The notes under the pieces were generated by a model. That model had not been told where the DNA came from. It ran no database searches and saw only the letters and a program-made list of their open reading frames with translations. This document shows positions 17,555 to 26,970 of a DNA stretch of 60,718 nt, piece after piece. Origin of the DNA: Lachnospiraceae bacterium (lineage in GTDB: Bacteria; Bacillota; Clostridia; Lachnospirales; Lachnospiraceae); contig WRAQ01000016.1 in NCBI GenBank assembly GCA_009780115.1, forward strand, positions 1 to 60,718, written 5' to 3'. Made by a program: the position numbers and the translations under genes. Every line of letters begins with the position of its first letter. Positions within the stretch are counted from its first letter, which is position 1.

Positions 17555-18814
17555 ATGTATGCAAAGAAGATCGTTTTATTAATAATTGTTATTACGGTTT
17601 TTTTTCCTGCGGGCTGCTCAGCAAAGCAGGCAGAACCGTTCGATGAGCCGGCAGGGGCAGTAAGTCATTCCGGGCAATCGGTGCAGGTTGAACGGGCGCC
17701 GGCCGCTCCTACGGCACAACCGCATGAAAGCAATACGGGGCCGCAGACAGATTTGCCGCCCCCCACCCCTGATATAGCCGTTGAAGATTTGAATACCCTT
17801 TCCGTACCGGTGGTAAACCAGCCGTCATCGGGAATCACCGTCACCGCCGGGACAGGCGGGCGCGGATTTGCTAACGGCAGCTTTCAGGATGCGCGTTTTA
17901 CCTTGCCTAATAGCCTGCTCGTTAATCCTAACGGTACAGTGATGGTATTCGATACTTATAACAATGCGATTCGTACGATTACTTCAGGCGGCACGCAAAC
18001 ACTCGCGGGCAGCGTGGAATACTATGATGAATATGGCTTCCCCAAGGGATACTATTTGGATGCAGCTCTGGATAAAGCTTTGTTGAATCGCCCGGCGGAC
18101 GGGGTTATCGATTCACAAAACAATCTCTTTATCGCCGACAGCCAAAACCATGTTATCCGGGTTATCCGGGATGGTTCGATGTATACATTCAGCGGTTCTT
18201 CAGGTGGTTATGCCGACGGAAACCACAGCACGGCCCGGTTCAATACCCCGATGGCGATAGCAATAGACAGAAATGACAATCTTTACGTTGCTGATACCCT
18301 TAATAACTGCATCCGCAGAATTGACCCGCAAGGAAATGTCACAACGATTGCGGGCGTACCCGGAACGGCCGGGGCATTGGATGGCGCCGCCAATCAAGCC
18401 TACTTCCGCGACCCGGCCGGGATTGCGGTCAGTGCCGACGGAAATGTGATTTACGTTGCAGATACCGGCAACCATCTCATCCGCAAAATCGAAAACGGCA
18501 GGGTGACTACGATAGCGGGAAACCTAAGTGCGGCAACCACCGAAGCCCCGCTGGGCGGTTTTGATAATGGTCCGGCACTATCCGCGCTTTTTAACCTTCC
18601 GCGCGGGCTTGCCTTGGCAGACGGAGTGTTGTACATAGCTGACAGCGCAAACCATATGATCCGTGCCATCACAACTGCGGGTAATGTAGTTACGATAGCC
18701 GGTGATGGTGAACCGGGGCTTTTAAATGCCCCAAGCGGGGTAAGCATATTGAATAAGATACTTTATATAGCTGATACGAATAATAATCAAATCAAAAGTG
18801 TGACGATTAACTAA
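17555..18814 (+). CDS. NHL-repeat beta-propeller lipoprotein
   Basis: 419 residues. A signal peptide ends in FPAGC, a slightly atypical lipobox (Pro at -3), so lipid anchoring at Cys21 is likely. A Pro/Ala/Gln-rich linker (about 25-90) follows. The rest is a six-bladed NHL propeller, each blade ending in an A-D-[ST]-x-N-[NH]-x-I-[RK] type motif: FDTYNNAIRTI, ADSQNHVIRVI, ADTLNNCIRRI, ADTGNHLIRKI, ADSANHMIRAI, ADTNNNQIKSV. Such propellers bind proteins or glycans. GGAG lies 7 bases before the ATG. Its place between siaC and the FecR gene suggests it is the envelope part of the same signalling unit; this is inference. Confidence 0.85.
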   Translation: MYAKKIVLLIIVITVFFPAGCSAKQAEPFDEPAGAVSHSGQSVQVERAPAAPTAQPHESNTGPQTDLPPPTPDIAVEDLNTLSVPVVNQPSSGITVTAGTGGRGFANGSFQDARFTLPNSLLVNPNGTVMVFDTYNNAIRTITSGGTQTLAGSVEYYDEYGFPKGYYLDAALDKALLNRPADGVIDSQNNLFIADSQNHVIRVIRDGSMYTFSGSSGGYADGNHSTARFNTPMAIAIDRNDNLYVADTLNNCIRRIDPQGNVTTIAGVPGTAGALDGAANQAYFRDPAGIAVSADGNVIYVADTGNHLIRKIENGRVTTIAGNLSAATTEAPLGGFDNGPALSALFNLPRGLALADGVLYIADSANHMIRAITTAGNVVTIAGDGEPGLLNAPSGVSILNKILYIADTNNNQIKSVTIN

Positions 18815-18825
18815 GGAGAATAGCT

Positions 18826-21800
18826 ATGCTGAAAAGAATGATTTCTGCCTTGCTGGCAATATGCCTTATCGTACCGGTGATACACCTTGATGCTTTTGCA
18901 TCGGAAGTGGTTGCATCTTCACAAACAGTTACGATATTTGAAATAGAAGGGGATAATGTCAGGACGACACGCGGGACGGCAAGGGAGTTTGCCGCAAGAA
19001 CGGGCACCCGGCTCCATAACGGTTACACTGTCAATACCGGTGCGGGTTCATTCTGTACTCTAAGGTTAGATGATGGGTCGCTTCTTAAGATGGACGAGAA
19101 AAGCACGATCCAAATCAGTACGGCTTCCCGCAACAAGCTATCCGTTACCGTTTTGAACGGGGGGCTTCTGGTGGATGCTGCCCCGCAGCAGGATACAAAT
19201 ACGGTTGATATACGTGTTGGCAGTTCCGTATTGTCCATTCGCGGTACCTTTTTCGCCGCTGAGAACCATCCGGACGGCTCCGCTATATATACGATGTTTG
19301 AGGGTTCGGGTGATGTAGACGGTGTCAGGCTGTCTCAACGGCATATTATGAATGTACATGAAACCGCTTCATCCGGCAGAACCGGTACCTTGGCCCGGCG
19401 TGACCGCGAGCTTACCCCGCTTGAATTTTCAAATTCAAGCGTATTTGTATTGGGGGCCATTCTTGCTGATACCGACCGTTTTATTGGCAACGGAGTTATA
19501 ACTCAAGGCGATATCCCGGGGCTTGCTGCGCTGCTTAGCGAAAGACAGGAAGAAGAGCGGAACCGCCCTGTCCCGCCTGCGATAGATGGTGTACGCCGAT
19601 TCTTTAGCTTGCTCGAAACCGGTTCCGGCCATAATGACAGCGGAAACGGCGGTAATTCGGTTTCAATCAATTACGCCCCGCTGCATACGGCTTTAAACAA
19701 CGCACGCAATGCGAAATTAGGCGTATTTGTTGATACCTCGGCTTTTAATGTGAGCATTGGCAGCCATTGGGTGACCAGAGCGGTGATGGATGATTTCGAT
19801 GATGCAATAGATGCTGCCGAAGCCCTTTTAGGGACAAAAATGACAGTAAACCAGATATCCGCCGCCGCTGCCGCCCTTGATGCACTGCGTACTGCTTTTA
19901 TTGCCGCCCGGAATCATGGTGCAAAGCCTGACGTTGATAATATCCATGCGGTACTTTATGGTGCGGGCGATTTTATTGATATGCTTAATATTAGCGTAAA
20001 TGGCATGGATATACCTTTCGGGGAACCATGGATAACCCAGGATTTGCACAACGAGCTGAATACTGCCCTCGCAGCGTTCGAAGCAGCCTTACAGGAATTT
20101 GAACTTGCACTTGCGGCAATGGGCATTCAGTGGCAAATCCGCGCTTTCTCTTTTTTCGAAATGAACGACGAAATTCTTCAGGGGTTATATCAAAATCTTT
20201 TGGCGGCCATCGCGCATCTTAATGAATTAATAGATACAGTCGAAGCGGCGATTGCTTCTCCGGCCGGCGCCGGAGGCGGTATCGGTGAAAATACGGCAAT
20301 CACGATTGATAATACCGCAAGGGAAGTTGTCAGTACCGCAAATGATGCGGTACGCGGTGTGGTTGTTGCTTCTGCCGCCAATGATGTACCCGCGGACCGT
20401 CAGTGGGTAACCCCGGCTGCTATGAACACCTTGAACAATGCGATTGAAAAAGCCAGAGAAGATTTAGCAGAAGACCGTACGCAGCAAATAACCGAAGTAG
20501 AGGCGGCATTTACCGCCCTTGAAGCGGCGCAGGCGAAGGTAGCGGAAGCACAAGCGAAGCTTGAAGCAGCTCTTGAAAAAGCAGCACAGGCTATTATAGA
20601 GGCGCAGGAAGAAAACGAAGAAACTCTTGCGCAAAAACTTAAGTCCGCCTCCGAAATTGACTCGGATACAGTCAATCGGCTGATTGAAGATGCTATGGTT
20701 GATATTACTGCGGCAGCACATACCAAACTTGCTCCCGTGCATACGGAACTCGCGGCGGCACACGCCGGGGTTGCTGTTCAATTTGCCGCATTAACCGAAG
20801 TAAGAGAGGAGGCGGCAATAAGGCAAAAAGCTATTGCCGACACTTTGGACGAAGCGATTATCGACTTCAACAGTACAAAGCAATGGGGTACAATTCCTGT
20901 TCATGTAAATAAAACATTACTTTCTGCTGCGATTGTTAATGCTTACGATGCCAAAAGTTTGGTCAATGTAAGCAATGATTCTGACGGTGTTTTGCGGGGC
21001 GAAGAATTTGTTCCCCGACAGGCACTGACCGCGCTGAATACCCGCATCAGGGAAGCGGAGCGGGTTTGGCAAGATTCCGGCGCTGTTTTAGCGGATATTG
21101 AACGGGTGACGGCAGCGCTTAATGAAGCGGTTATCCTTTTCAAGGCGGCTAAAGAAACCGGAACAAGAGACTTAGAAATCGGCCGGTTGATGACGGCAAT
21201 CATGTCGGCTGTTGAATTTGTAACCGATACCAATGTTGATGATGATAACGGCAAAAATACCCCTTTCGATGAGCGCTGGGTTTCCGCGGCATCCATGACA
21301 GATTTTGCTGGTGTCAGCCCGAAATTCCCCATCACAAACGGAGCTATAGATTTTGATAATATTATAGTTGGCGGCATCCTCGAACAAACTTTTATAATTT
21401 TGGAATCGGCTTTTGTAGGCGATATTATGCAGACTGATGTTGACGATGCGGCAGTGGAACTTAATTTGGCGCAATGGGAGTGCTATGCCTCGGGTGATTG
21501 GGGTAGTGCCGGGATTGACCTGTTCCCCGAAGACGGCCCGGCGGTTTGGCAAGTTAAGCGGGCGGACGGCTCTTATATTGCAAGAATGTTTTCAAACCCG
21601 TACAATGCCCAAGTGGCCGCCGGGAACGGCGATACACTCATTCTCACCGGCTCTGCCAAAATTGATGGTATGCTGCTTCTCTTTAAAGATATTAATATCA
21701 TTGTTAATGCTGATATTGTGCTGACCCTTAACGGAAGTATAGCTTTTCGCGGCACATTTACCAATAATGGTACGGTGCATCTTGCCCCGGCAGCAGATTC

Positions 21801-23853
21801 GATGATGTGGCCCTGGCTCTCGGTAGTATCGGGTGCAACATTTATCAACACAGGAACAGTTATAATCGAACCTTCGTTGCCCGGAGCCTTAAGGCCTCCC
21901 GCGCTTGATATAAACGGTAAAACCCCGCAGACTGTCTTTGACCCGAATAGTCAGGCTATCGCTTTCACATCTTTTGGGTTCCGGTATGCCGAAGGCATGT
22001 TCTGCCCGACCGGTGCAGGCACGCTTGAAGACGGCCGATTTATAAACGAACCGGCCGGTACAGTAATAAACCGGAGCAGAATCAATATTACCGGCGAATT
22101 TGAAAACAAAGGCACGCTTCACAACGATGGTTTGATTAGTTTGGAAGAAAACACAATTGATGTTGTCTCAAACCCGAATTGGGCTTTTGTCATGGAAAAC
22201 AATATACCTGAACCGGCATTGTTTGATGTTCCGGCAATATACATCTCTAACGGAAGTTTAAGCAGCCCGGGTAAAATTATTAGCGGCGAGGGTTCAGAGA
22301 TCCGGATTAAAAGCGCCGGACTTAGTTATTCGCATCCTGATGGTTTTACCAATAACGGCGAACTGAATATCTTAAGAAGCGGCACATTCAGAAGCGGCAT
22401 CGGCATTTCGCAGCCCGGCGGTTTTCCAAATCTAATCAACCCGCTTGGCGGAAGCTTTGAACTTGCCGCCGGAACTTTTACCAACAATGGAAGCCTATTC
22501 GTTGATGGCGGCAATTTCGGAATAAGGGCTTCATATATTCATAGTTCAACATCAAAAATCTTTACAAATAATGGCAGAATAACGATTGTTGGAAGCGAAG
22601 AAGCCGGGCCGGGGCTTATGACACCGGGTTCAGATGTTCAGGCGGCCGGCGTTACGTTTACGAGTAGTACACCGGGCGCAACGTTCAGGGTTTTACGCGG
22701 CGAGTTTGCTTCTCCGTCGTGGAATATGGATAAGTTCCGCGAAGCGGACGGTTCCCCGCTGACCGATAATTCGTTCCTTCCGGCGGCGACATTCACATGG
22801 GATGGCGGAAACTGGCTTTTGGTTACCCCGCCAACCCTTGATACGGCTGCCTTGCAAGCATTAATTGATCATGTCATGGCAAGTTTTTTGCTTAGCATAT
22901 TATTTGGTGCTGATGCAATTGCCGCCCAATCAGTACTCGAAACCGCAACAACTCAAGAAGAGATTGATGTAGCTTTTGATACCCTGTGGAATGAGTTGGT
23001 GCATAACCTTTATATACCGCCGGCACACCTTTTGCCTTCCGACCGGACCGCGCTGAATACTGCCCTAAGCACGGAAGAGACATTAGGGCCTCGTTTAGCA
23101 ATGGAAATATTAATGTTTGGACGGATTGAGTTGCTGGGAGTTTTAGGAGAGTTAAATGCTGCTTACGAAGAGGCAAAGGCTGTCAGGCCATCGGCATCGC
23201 AAACAAAGGTTGATGAGGTAACAGCAGCACTGAATGCGGTTATTATGACAGCGGAAATCGCCCTTGCGGACAAAAGCTTGCTACAAGTGTCAATCATTGA
23301 GGCAGTTTTATTAAAAGAACAATTTGACGGAAAGCCTGAATTGCAGACGGAGTTGGATGATTTAACCGGTGCAATCGAAGCAGCCGAGGCTGTAAATGCT
23401 TCAACAACCGCAATACAGTCACAAATAGATACCGCAACCGCAACACTTAATATCGCAATAGTGACGGCAAGAAACGCCCTCGGTATCGCCAATATCGATA
23501 CAAGCGAATTGCAAAACGCAATCGACGAAGCGAATATCATTGTAACTGCTTTGTACGAGGAATTTTCGGCTACTTGGGATTTGAGTTTTGCGTTTGCAGC
23601 AATTGATTTAGAAAATGCGATAACCGCAGCCGAGGCAGTCCGCGATGCACCTTTGTCTATGCAAACCGATATTGATGCGGCGGTCTTAATGCTGCTTGAT
23701 GCTATTGCATTAGCGGAAGCATTGCTCGGCCTTTCCCTCAATTTGAATATATCATCGTTTTCTTTCATAGATGAAGGAATTGAAAAATCGGAAGATATAG
23801 AACCGGAAGACACCGAGCCAGAAGATACAAAAGCGGAAAACATAGAACCATGA
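18826..23853 (+). CDS. giant secreted FecR-domain protein with helical and beta-solenoid-like repeats
   Basis: 1675 residues. A signal peptide ends at AFA-S (about residue 26). A FecR domain follows (about 35-175; GSFCTLRLDDGSLLKMDEKS, VLNGGLLVDA, VLSIRGTFF). Next come about five 80-100-residue helical repeats (about 285-880) sharing a W-[VI]-[TS] type motif (HWVTRAVM, PWITQDLH, QWVTPAAM, EFVPRQAL, RWVSAASM), resembling FIVAR modules. A beta-rich region (about 900-1340) has six F-x-N-x-G-x repeats such as FTNNGTVHL and FTNNGSLFV. More helical repeats and an acidic EDTEPEDT tail end it. There is no membrane anchor or sortase motif. AAGGAGA lies 6 bases upstream. It probably acts outside the cell with the CHASE2 protein. 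Confidence 0.85.
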   Translation: MLKRMISALLAICLIVPVIHLDAFASEVVASSQTVTIFEIEGDNVRTTRGTAREFAARTGTRLHNGYTVNTGAGSFCTLRLDDGSLLKMDEKSTIQISTASRNKLSVTVLNGGLLVDAAPQQDTNTVDIRVGSSVLSIRGTFFAAENHPDGSAIYTMFEGSGDVDGVRLSQRHIMNVHETASSGRTGTLARRDRELTPLEFSNSSVFVLGAILADTDRFIGNGVITQGDIPGLAALLSERQEEERNRPVPPAIDGVRRFFSLLETGSGHNDSGNGGNSVSINYAPLHTALNNARNAKLGVFVDTSAFNVSIGSHWVTRAVMDDFDDAIDAAEALLGTKMTVNQISAAAAALDALRTAFIAARNHGAKPDVDNIHAVLYGAGDFIDMLNISVNGMDIPFGEPWITQDLHNELNTALAAFEAALQEFELALAAMGIQWQIRAFSFFEMNDEILQGLYQNLLAAIAHLNELIDTVEAAIASPAGAGGGIGENTAITIDNTAREVVSTANDAVRGVVVASAANDVPADRQWVTPAAMNTLNNAIEKAREDLAEDRTQQITEVEAAFTALEAAQAKVAEAQAKLEAALEKAAQAIIEAQEENEETLAQKLKSASEIDSDTVNRLIEDAMVDITAAAHTKLAPVHTELAAAHAGVAVQFAALTEVREEAAIRQKAIADTLDEAIIDFNSTKQWGTIPVHVNKTLLSAAIVNAYDAKSLVNVSNDSDGVLRGEEFVPRQALTALNTRIREAERVWQDSGAVLADIERVTAALNEAVILFKAAKETGTRDLEIGRLMTAIMSAVEFVTDTNVDDDNGKNTPFDERWVSAASMTDFAGVSPKFPITNGAIDFDNIIVGGILEQTFIILESAFVGDIMQTDVDDAAVELNLAQWECYASGDWGSAGIDLFPEDGPAVWQVKRADGSYIARMFSNPYNAQVAAGNGDTLILTGSAKIDGMLLLFKDINIIVNADIVLTLNGSIAFRGTFTNNGTVHLAPAADSMMWPWLSVVSGATFINTGTVIIEPSLPGALRPPALDINGKTPQTVFDPNSQAIAFTSFGFRYAEGMFCPTGAGTLEDGRFINEPAGTVINRSRINITGEFENKGTLHNDGLISLEENTIDVVSNPNWAFVMENNIPEPALFDVPAIYISNGSLSSPGKIISGEGSEIRIKSAGLSYSHPDGFTNNGELNILRSGTFRSGIGISQPGGFPNLINPLGGSFELAAGTFTNNGSLFVDGGNFGIRASYIHSSTSKIFTNNGRITIVGSEEAGPGLMTPGSDVQAAGVTFTSSTPGATFRVLRGEFASPSWNMDKFREADGSPLTDNSFLPAATFTWDGGNWLLVTPPTLDTAALQALIDHVMASFLLSILFGADAIAAQSVLETATTQEEIDVAFDTLWNELVHNLYIPPAHLLPSDRTALNTALSTEETLGPRLAMEILMFGRIELLGVLGELNAAYEEAKAVRPSASQTKVDEVTAALNAVIMTAEIALADKSLLQVSIIEAVLLKEQFDGKPELQTELDDLTGAIEAAEAVNASTTAIQSQIDTATATLNIAIVTARNALGIANIDTSELQNAIDEANIIVTALYEEFSATWDLSFAFAAIDLENAITAAEAVRDAPLSMQTDIDAAVLMLLDAIALAEALLGLSLNLNISSFSFIDEGIEKSEDIEPEDTEPEDTKAENIEP

Positions 23854-25790
23854 AACTTTCGGCTAGAGTAAAAAAGTTGATTATTGATATAATTATCGCG
23901 GGAATTTTGCTTGCGTTCTTCGCGATAGGTTTTCTTTCATATTTTGATTTCCAGATGCAGGATGCGTTGTTTCAGCGCCAAGGTTTGCCGGATCCGAATA
24001 TTGTGATCATCGGTATTGACGAAGAAGCTATCGCAATGTTTGGCACACCTGACCAATGGAGCCGTAATCTGATGGCTGAGGCAATTGAGATTTTGAACAG
24101 CTCACCGGAATACCGGCCTGCCGTAATTGCCTTGGATATTTTGTATGTCGGCGAACGTGAGGATGCTGATGCTGATGAACGTTTGACCCTTGCGGCCAAA
24201 GATGGCGGCAATATTATCGCCGCCGCCCGGGCGATTCCGGGTTACAGATATTCCGGAACCAGCCGGGCAAGGGCGGTAGAATCAATTGTTGGATGGGAGA
24301 AGCCGTATGACAGCTTCGCTGTTTATGCAGATTTTGGAATTGTAAATGCCCTGATGGACAGCTATGGGCGGGTCAGAAGCACTCGGCTGCTCTACGAATA
24401 TGAAGACGAGGTTTTATATAGTTTTCCGTATGAAATATACCGAAAATATACCGGGATCCATGAACCGCAGCCGTGGGCGAACTATTACGAAAAACATATT
24501 ACCTACAGCGGCGGCCCGGGAACATATACCTATATTTCGTTTGCGGAAATTTTCGACGAAGATTTTGAACCGGAATATTTCGCGGACTTGGTTATCCTAA
24601 TTGGTGCATATGCACCGGGATTGATGGACGATTTCTACATCCCCGGTTATGCCGACCGGATGAATGGTGTTGAAATACATGCTAATGTCCTGCAAATGCT
24701 TCTGGATGAAACCTTTAAACAAAACGCACATCCGCTGGTCAACTGGTTGGTATTGATTCTTGCAATTACGTTAGCGTTGGTTTTGGCTTATTTTTTGGAA
24801 ATCCGGGTTCTGCTCCTGACATATGCCGGTTTGATTGCCGTATTAATCGGCACAGGGTTATTTATCTTTTATAATGGATATATTATCTCGCTGTTATATC
24901 CGGTTTTTTCGCTTGCGTTGATTTATATTTACCACTTAATCTACAGTTATATTGTCGAGAGGCTCGAAAATCAGAAAGCTCAATTAATCGCGGAAAAACA
25001 CCAGATTTTCATGGATAGCATTAATTACGCCAGTGTGATCCAGCGCAGTATCCTACCCAAGGAAAACGTATTTGCTGAAGCGTTCGCCGATTATTCCGTT
25101 CTCTGGGAACCACGGGATAAGGTAGGCGGTGATGTCTACTGGATCAAAAATTTTGAGCCAGGGACCCTTCTTTGTGTCTGTGACTGTACCGGCCACGGTG
25201 TTCCTGGTGCGTTGCTCACTACGCTGGTGGTATCATCATTTGAGGAAATCATCACTGCCGAAACTTGCGGTGACCCCGCAGCAATTATGATGAAGCTTGA
25301 TCAAAGGCTCAACCGTATCTTTGAAGCCGATACATATGAAAAAAAATCAAAGCGCCAGCTTCACATCAAAAACGGCTGTGACCTTGCGATTTTATTTATT
25401 GCAAAAAACGGCGAAGTTTTAGTTGCTTCCGGGAATTTTAATGTGTTCATCTGCGATGGGGAAGAGGTCACGCGCATAAAGGGCCAGCGCCTCTACATTG
25501 GTGAGGGCAGGGTCAAAAATAGTGAGGATGTGCGTATTACGAAAATCCCCGCCAACATGAACAACAAATTCTATATCTCATCTGACGGCATGTATGACCA
25601 ACTCGGCGGGCCTAACGGCCACTCATTCGGATACAATATTTTCAAGCGGCTGATTCTGGAACAGCACAGCAATGAGCAGAAAATAATATCGGCAAAAATT
25701 TGGGAAGAATTTGAAAAATACCGCGGAAAACATGCAAGATTGGATGACTTTGAATTAGTTACTTTCAAGCCTCGTTCGATAATCCGTTAA
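23850..25790 (+). CDS. CHASE2-PP2C (SpoIIE-type) membrane phosphatase, SiaA-like
   Basis: 646 residues. One membrane helix (about 10-32) leads to an external CHASE2 sensor (about 35-290: FQMQDALFQRQG, IVIIGIDEEAIA, GVEIHANVLQMLL). Three closely spaced membrane helices (about 295-375), a short coiled coil and a cytoplasmic PP2C/SpoIIE phosphatase domain follow. Metal-binding aspartates are in RDKVGGDVYW, CDCTGHGVPGA, ISSDGMYDQLGG and LDDFELV, so it looks active. By analogy with SiaA it should dephosphorylate the SiaC-type protein, with the external domain tuning activity. SiaA of Pseudomonas has a different sensor. The ATG overlaps the stop of the FecR gene, coupling the two. Confidence 0.9.
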   Translation: MKLSARVKKLIIDIIIAGILLAFFAIGFLSYFDFQMQDALFQRQGLPDPNIVIIGIDEEAIAMFGTPDQWSRNLMAEAIEILNSSPEYRPAVIALDILYVGEREDADADERLTLAAKDGGNIIAAARAIPGYRYSGTSRARAVESIVGWEKPYDSFAVYADFGIVNALMDSYGRVRSTRLLYEYEDEVLYSFPYEIYRKYTGIHEPQPWANYYEKHITYSGGPGTYTYISFAEIFDEDFEPEYFADLVILIGAYAPGLMDDFYIPGYADRMNGVEIHANVLQMLLDETFKQNAHPLVNWLVLILAITLALVLAYFLEIRVLLLTYAGLIAVLIGTGLFIFYNGYIISLLYPVFSLALIYIYHLIYSYIVERLENQKAQLIAEKHQIFMDSINYASVIQRSILPKENVFAEAFADYSVLWEPRDKVGGDVYWIKNFEPGTLLCVCDCTGHGVPGALLTTLVVSSFEEIITAETCGDPAAIMMKLDQRLNRIFEADTYEKKSKRQLHIKNGCDLAILFIAKNGEVLVASGNFNVFICDGEEVTRIKGQRLYIGEGRVKNSEDVRITKIPANMNNKFYISSDGMYDQLGGPNGHSFGYNIFKRLILEQHSNEQKIISAKIWEEFEKYRGKHARLDDFELVTFKPRSIIR

Positions 25791-25804
25791 GTTGCTGCCT
25801 GGCA

Positions 25805-26731
25805 TCATTTTTTAATCCAACTTGCCATATCATCTATTACATAATTCGCAACATGCTGGGGTTTTGAATATTCTTCTTTCGGCGACTTAATTCCCTTGCA
25901 GACAACCGGCATAAATAAATGATTCAAACCGGGATATAACTTGAACGTTGCATCGGGATGACCTTTTAAAATACGCTTATATTCGTTAAAATCACGTTCG
26001 GTTGAAACTTGAAAGTCTCCGTCCCCGTGCATTATCAAAATGGGTTTTGTTTTACCCTCAAGATAATTCCTTGCTTGCTTTCGCCCCATATCCTTAAAGT
26101 AAAATGCTGTTGTTCCGCCCATGAAAGTGATAATCTTTGCTTCTTCATCGCTTATCTCATAGAGATTGTCAAGCTTTGCAAACAGCTTGTTCGTCTGTTT
26201 TTTCATAATCCAGCCAAGTAAACCACCCGGCTTTTTCAAATCCGGGTTCTCCATCTGTTCCTTCATCAGCACTTCCAGTCTTCGGGCAGGCGCGGCGAGA
26301 AGAATCAAACCGGCAAAATTGTCTCCCTCTTCATCTATCCGCGGTACCAGCAAGCCGCCCATACTGATTCCGGCAATGAAAATTCTGTTTGAGTCAATTC
26401 TTGAATCATTTCGCAAAATATCTGCCGCAAGAAGCGCATCTTCAATTGCTTCTTCTTTTACCGTTATCATAATTTTTTGTTTCATCATTTTTCTTGCGTG
26501 AACAAAACTACGTTTGTCATGACGGATGCTCGCAATCCCGTGTTTGGCAAGACCTTCGGCAAAATCCTTAAAAGGCCTGACCGCATACGCTTTTGAATCC
26601 ATATCCGATGATCCGGAGCCATGAACAAAAACTACCGCCGGAAATGGGGCATTACCGACCCCCGGAATCGTTAACATCCCGTTTAATGGAAACTCACTGC
26701 CGTTGCCGACTACAATTTTTTCTTCCAACAT
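25805..26731 (-). CDS. alpha/beta hydrolase
   Basis: 309 residues, no signal peptide. Alpha/beta-hydrolase landmarks: oxyanion region VVFVHGSGSSDMDS, nucleophile elbow GISMGG (Ser), acid in HGDGDFQV, and catalytic His in GLNHLF. It resembles dienelactone-hydrolase/acyl-peptidase-like esterases; the substrate is unknown. A frame extends upstream to 26758 but the ATG at 26731 has GAGGAAG 6 bases upstream and is preferred. It converges on the CHASE2 gene with 14 bases between stops and no obvious terminator. Confidence 0.85.
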   Translation of the reverse strand: MLEEKIVVGNGSEFPLNGMLTIPGVGNAPFPAVVFVHGSGSSDMDSKAYAVRPFKDFAEGLAKHGIASIRHDKRSFVHARKMMKQKIMITVKEEAIEDALLAADILRNDSRIDSNRIFIAGISMGGLLVPRIDEEGDNFAGLILLAAPARRLEVLMKEQMENPDLKKPGGLLGWIMKKQTNKLFAKLDNLYEISDEEAKIITFMGGTTAFYFKDMGRKQARNYLEGKTKPILIMHGDGDFQVSTERDFNEYKRILKGHPDATFKLYPGLNHLFMPVVCKGIKSPKEEYSKPQHVANYVIDDMASWIKK

Positions 26732-26776
26732 ATGTTCTTCCTCATTATTAAATATCAAATTAGTACCTACTTCTAT

Positions 26777-26805
26777 AGTATAATGAAAAATAATTCCGTT
26801 TTCAA
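26777..26805 (-). promoter_or_regulatory. sigma-A-type promoter for the hydrolase gene
   Basis: Minus-strand TTGAAA (26800-26805) and TATACT (26777-26782) with a 17-base spacer, about 46 bases before the ATG. Confidence 0.6.
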
Positions 26806-26874
26806 TGGAGCCGTAAGCAACATTAAGAGATGAAATTAACTAATGGGAAACAACCGCTTTTTAATTTATTGAAA

Positions 26875-26903
26875 TTGTTTGCCTTATTAAAGTCTGCTAT
26901 AAT
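26875..26903 (+). promoter_or_regulatory. extended -10 promoter for the S41-like lipoprotein gene
   Basis: TGCTATAAT (TATAAT at 26898-26903) is an extended -10; a weak TTGTTT at 26875-26880 stands 17 bases upstream. The gene starts about 68 bases downstream. Confidence 0.6.
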
Positions 26904-26970
26904 AATAGGAAGGTAATCTAGGAAATGAAGGAAGTATATCTGATATGCACTATTGTATAAGAGGTGAATT

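Noticed and set aside
23163-23843. 226-codon minus-strand ORF inside the FecR gene
   Set aside because: Low-complexity Ala/Ser antisense frame of the helical repeats; no SD or recognisable domain.
25791-25804. Terminator between the convergent CHASE2 and hydrolase genes
   Set aside because: Only 14 bases separate the stop codons and no stem with a T-run is visible.
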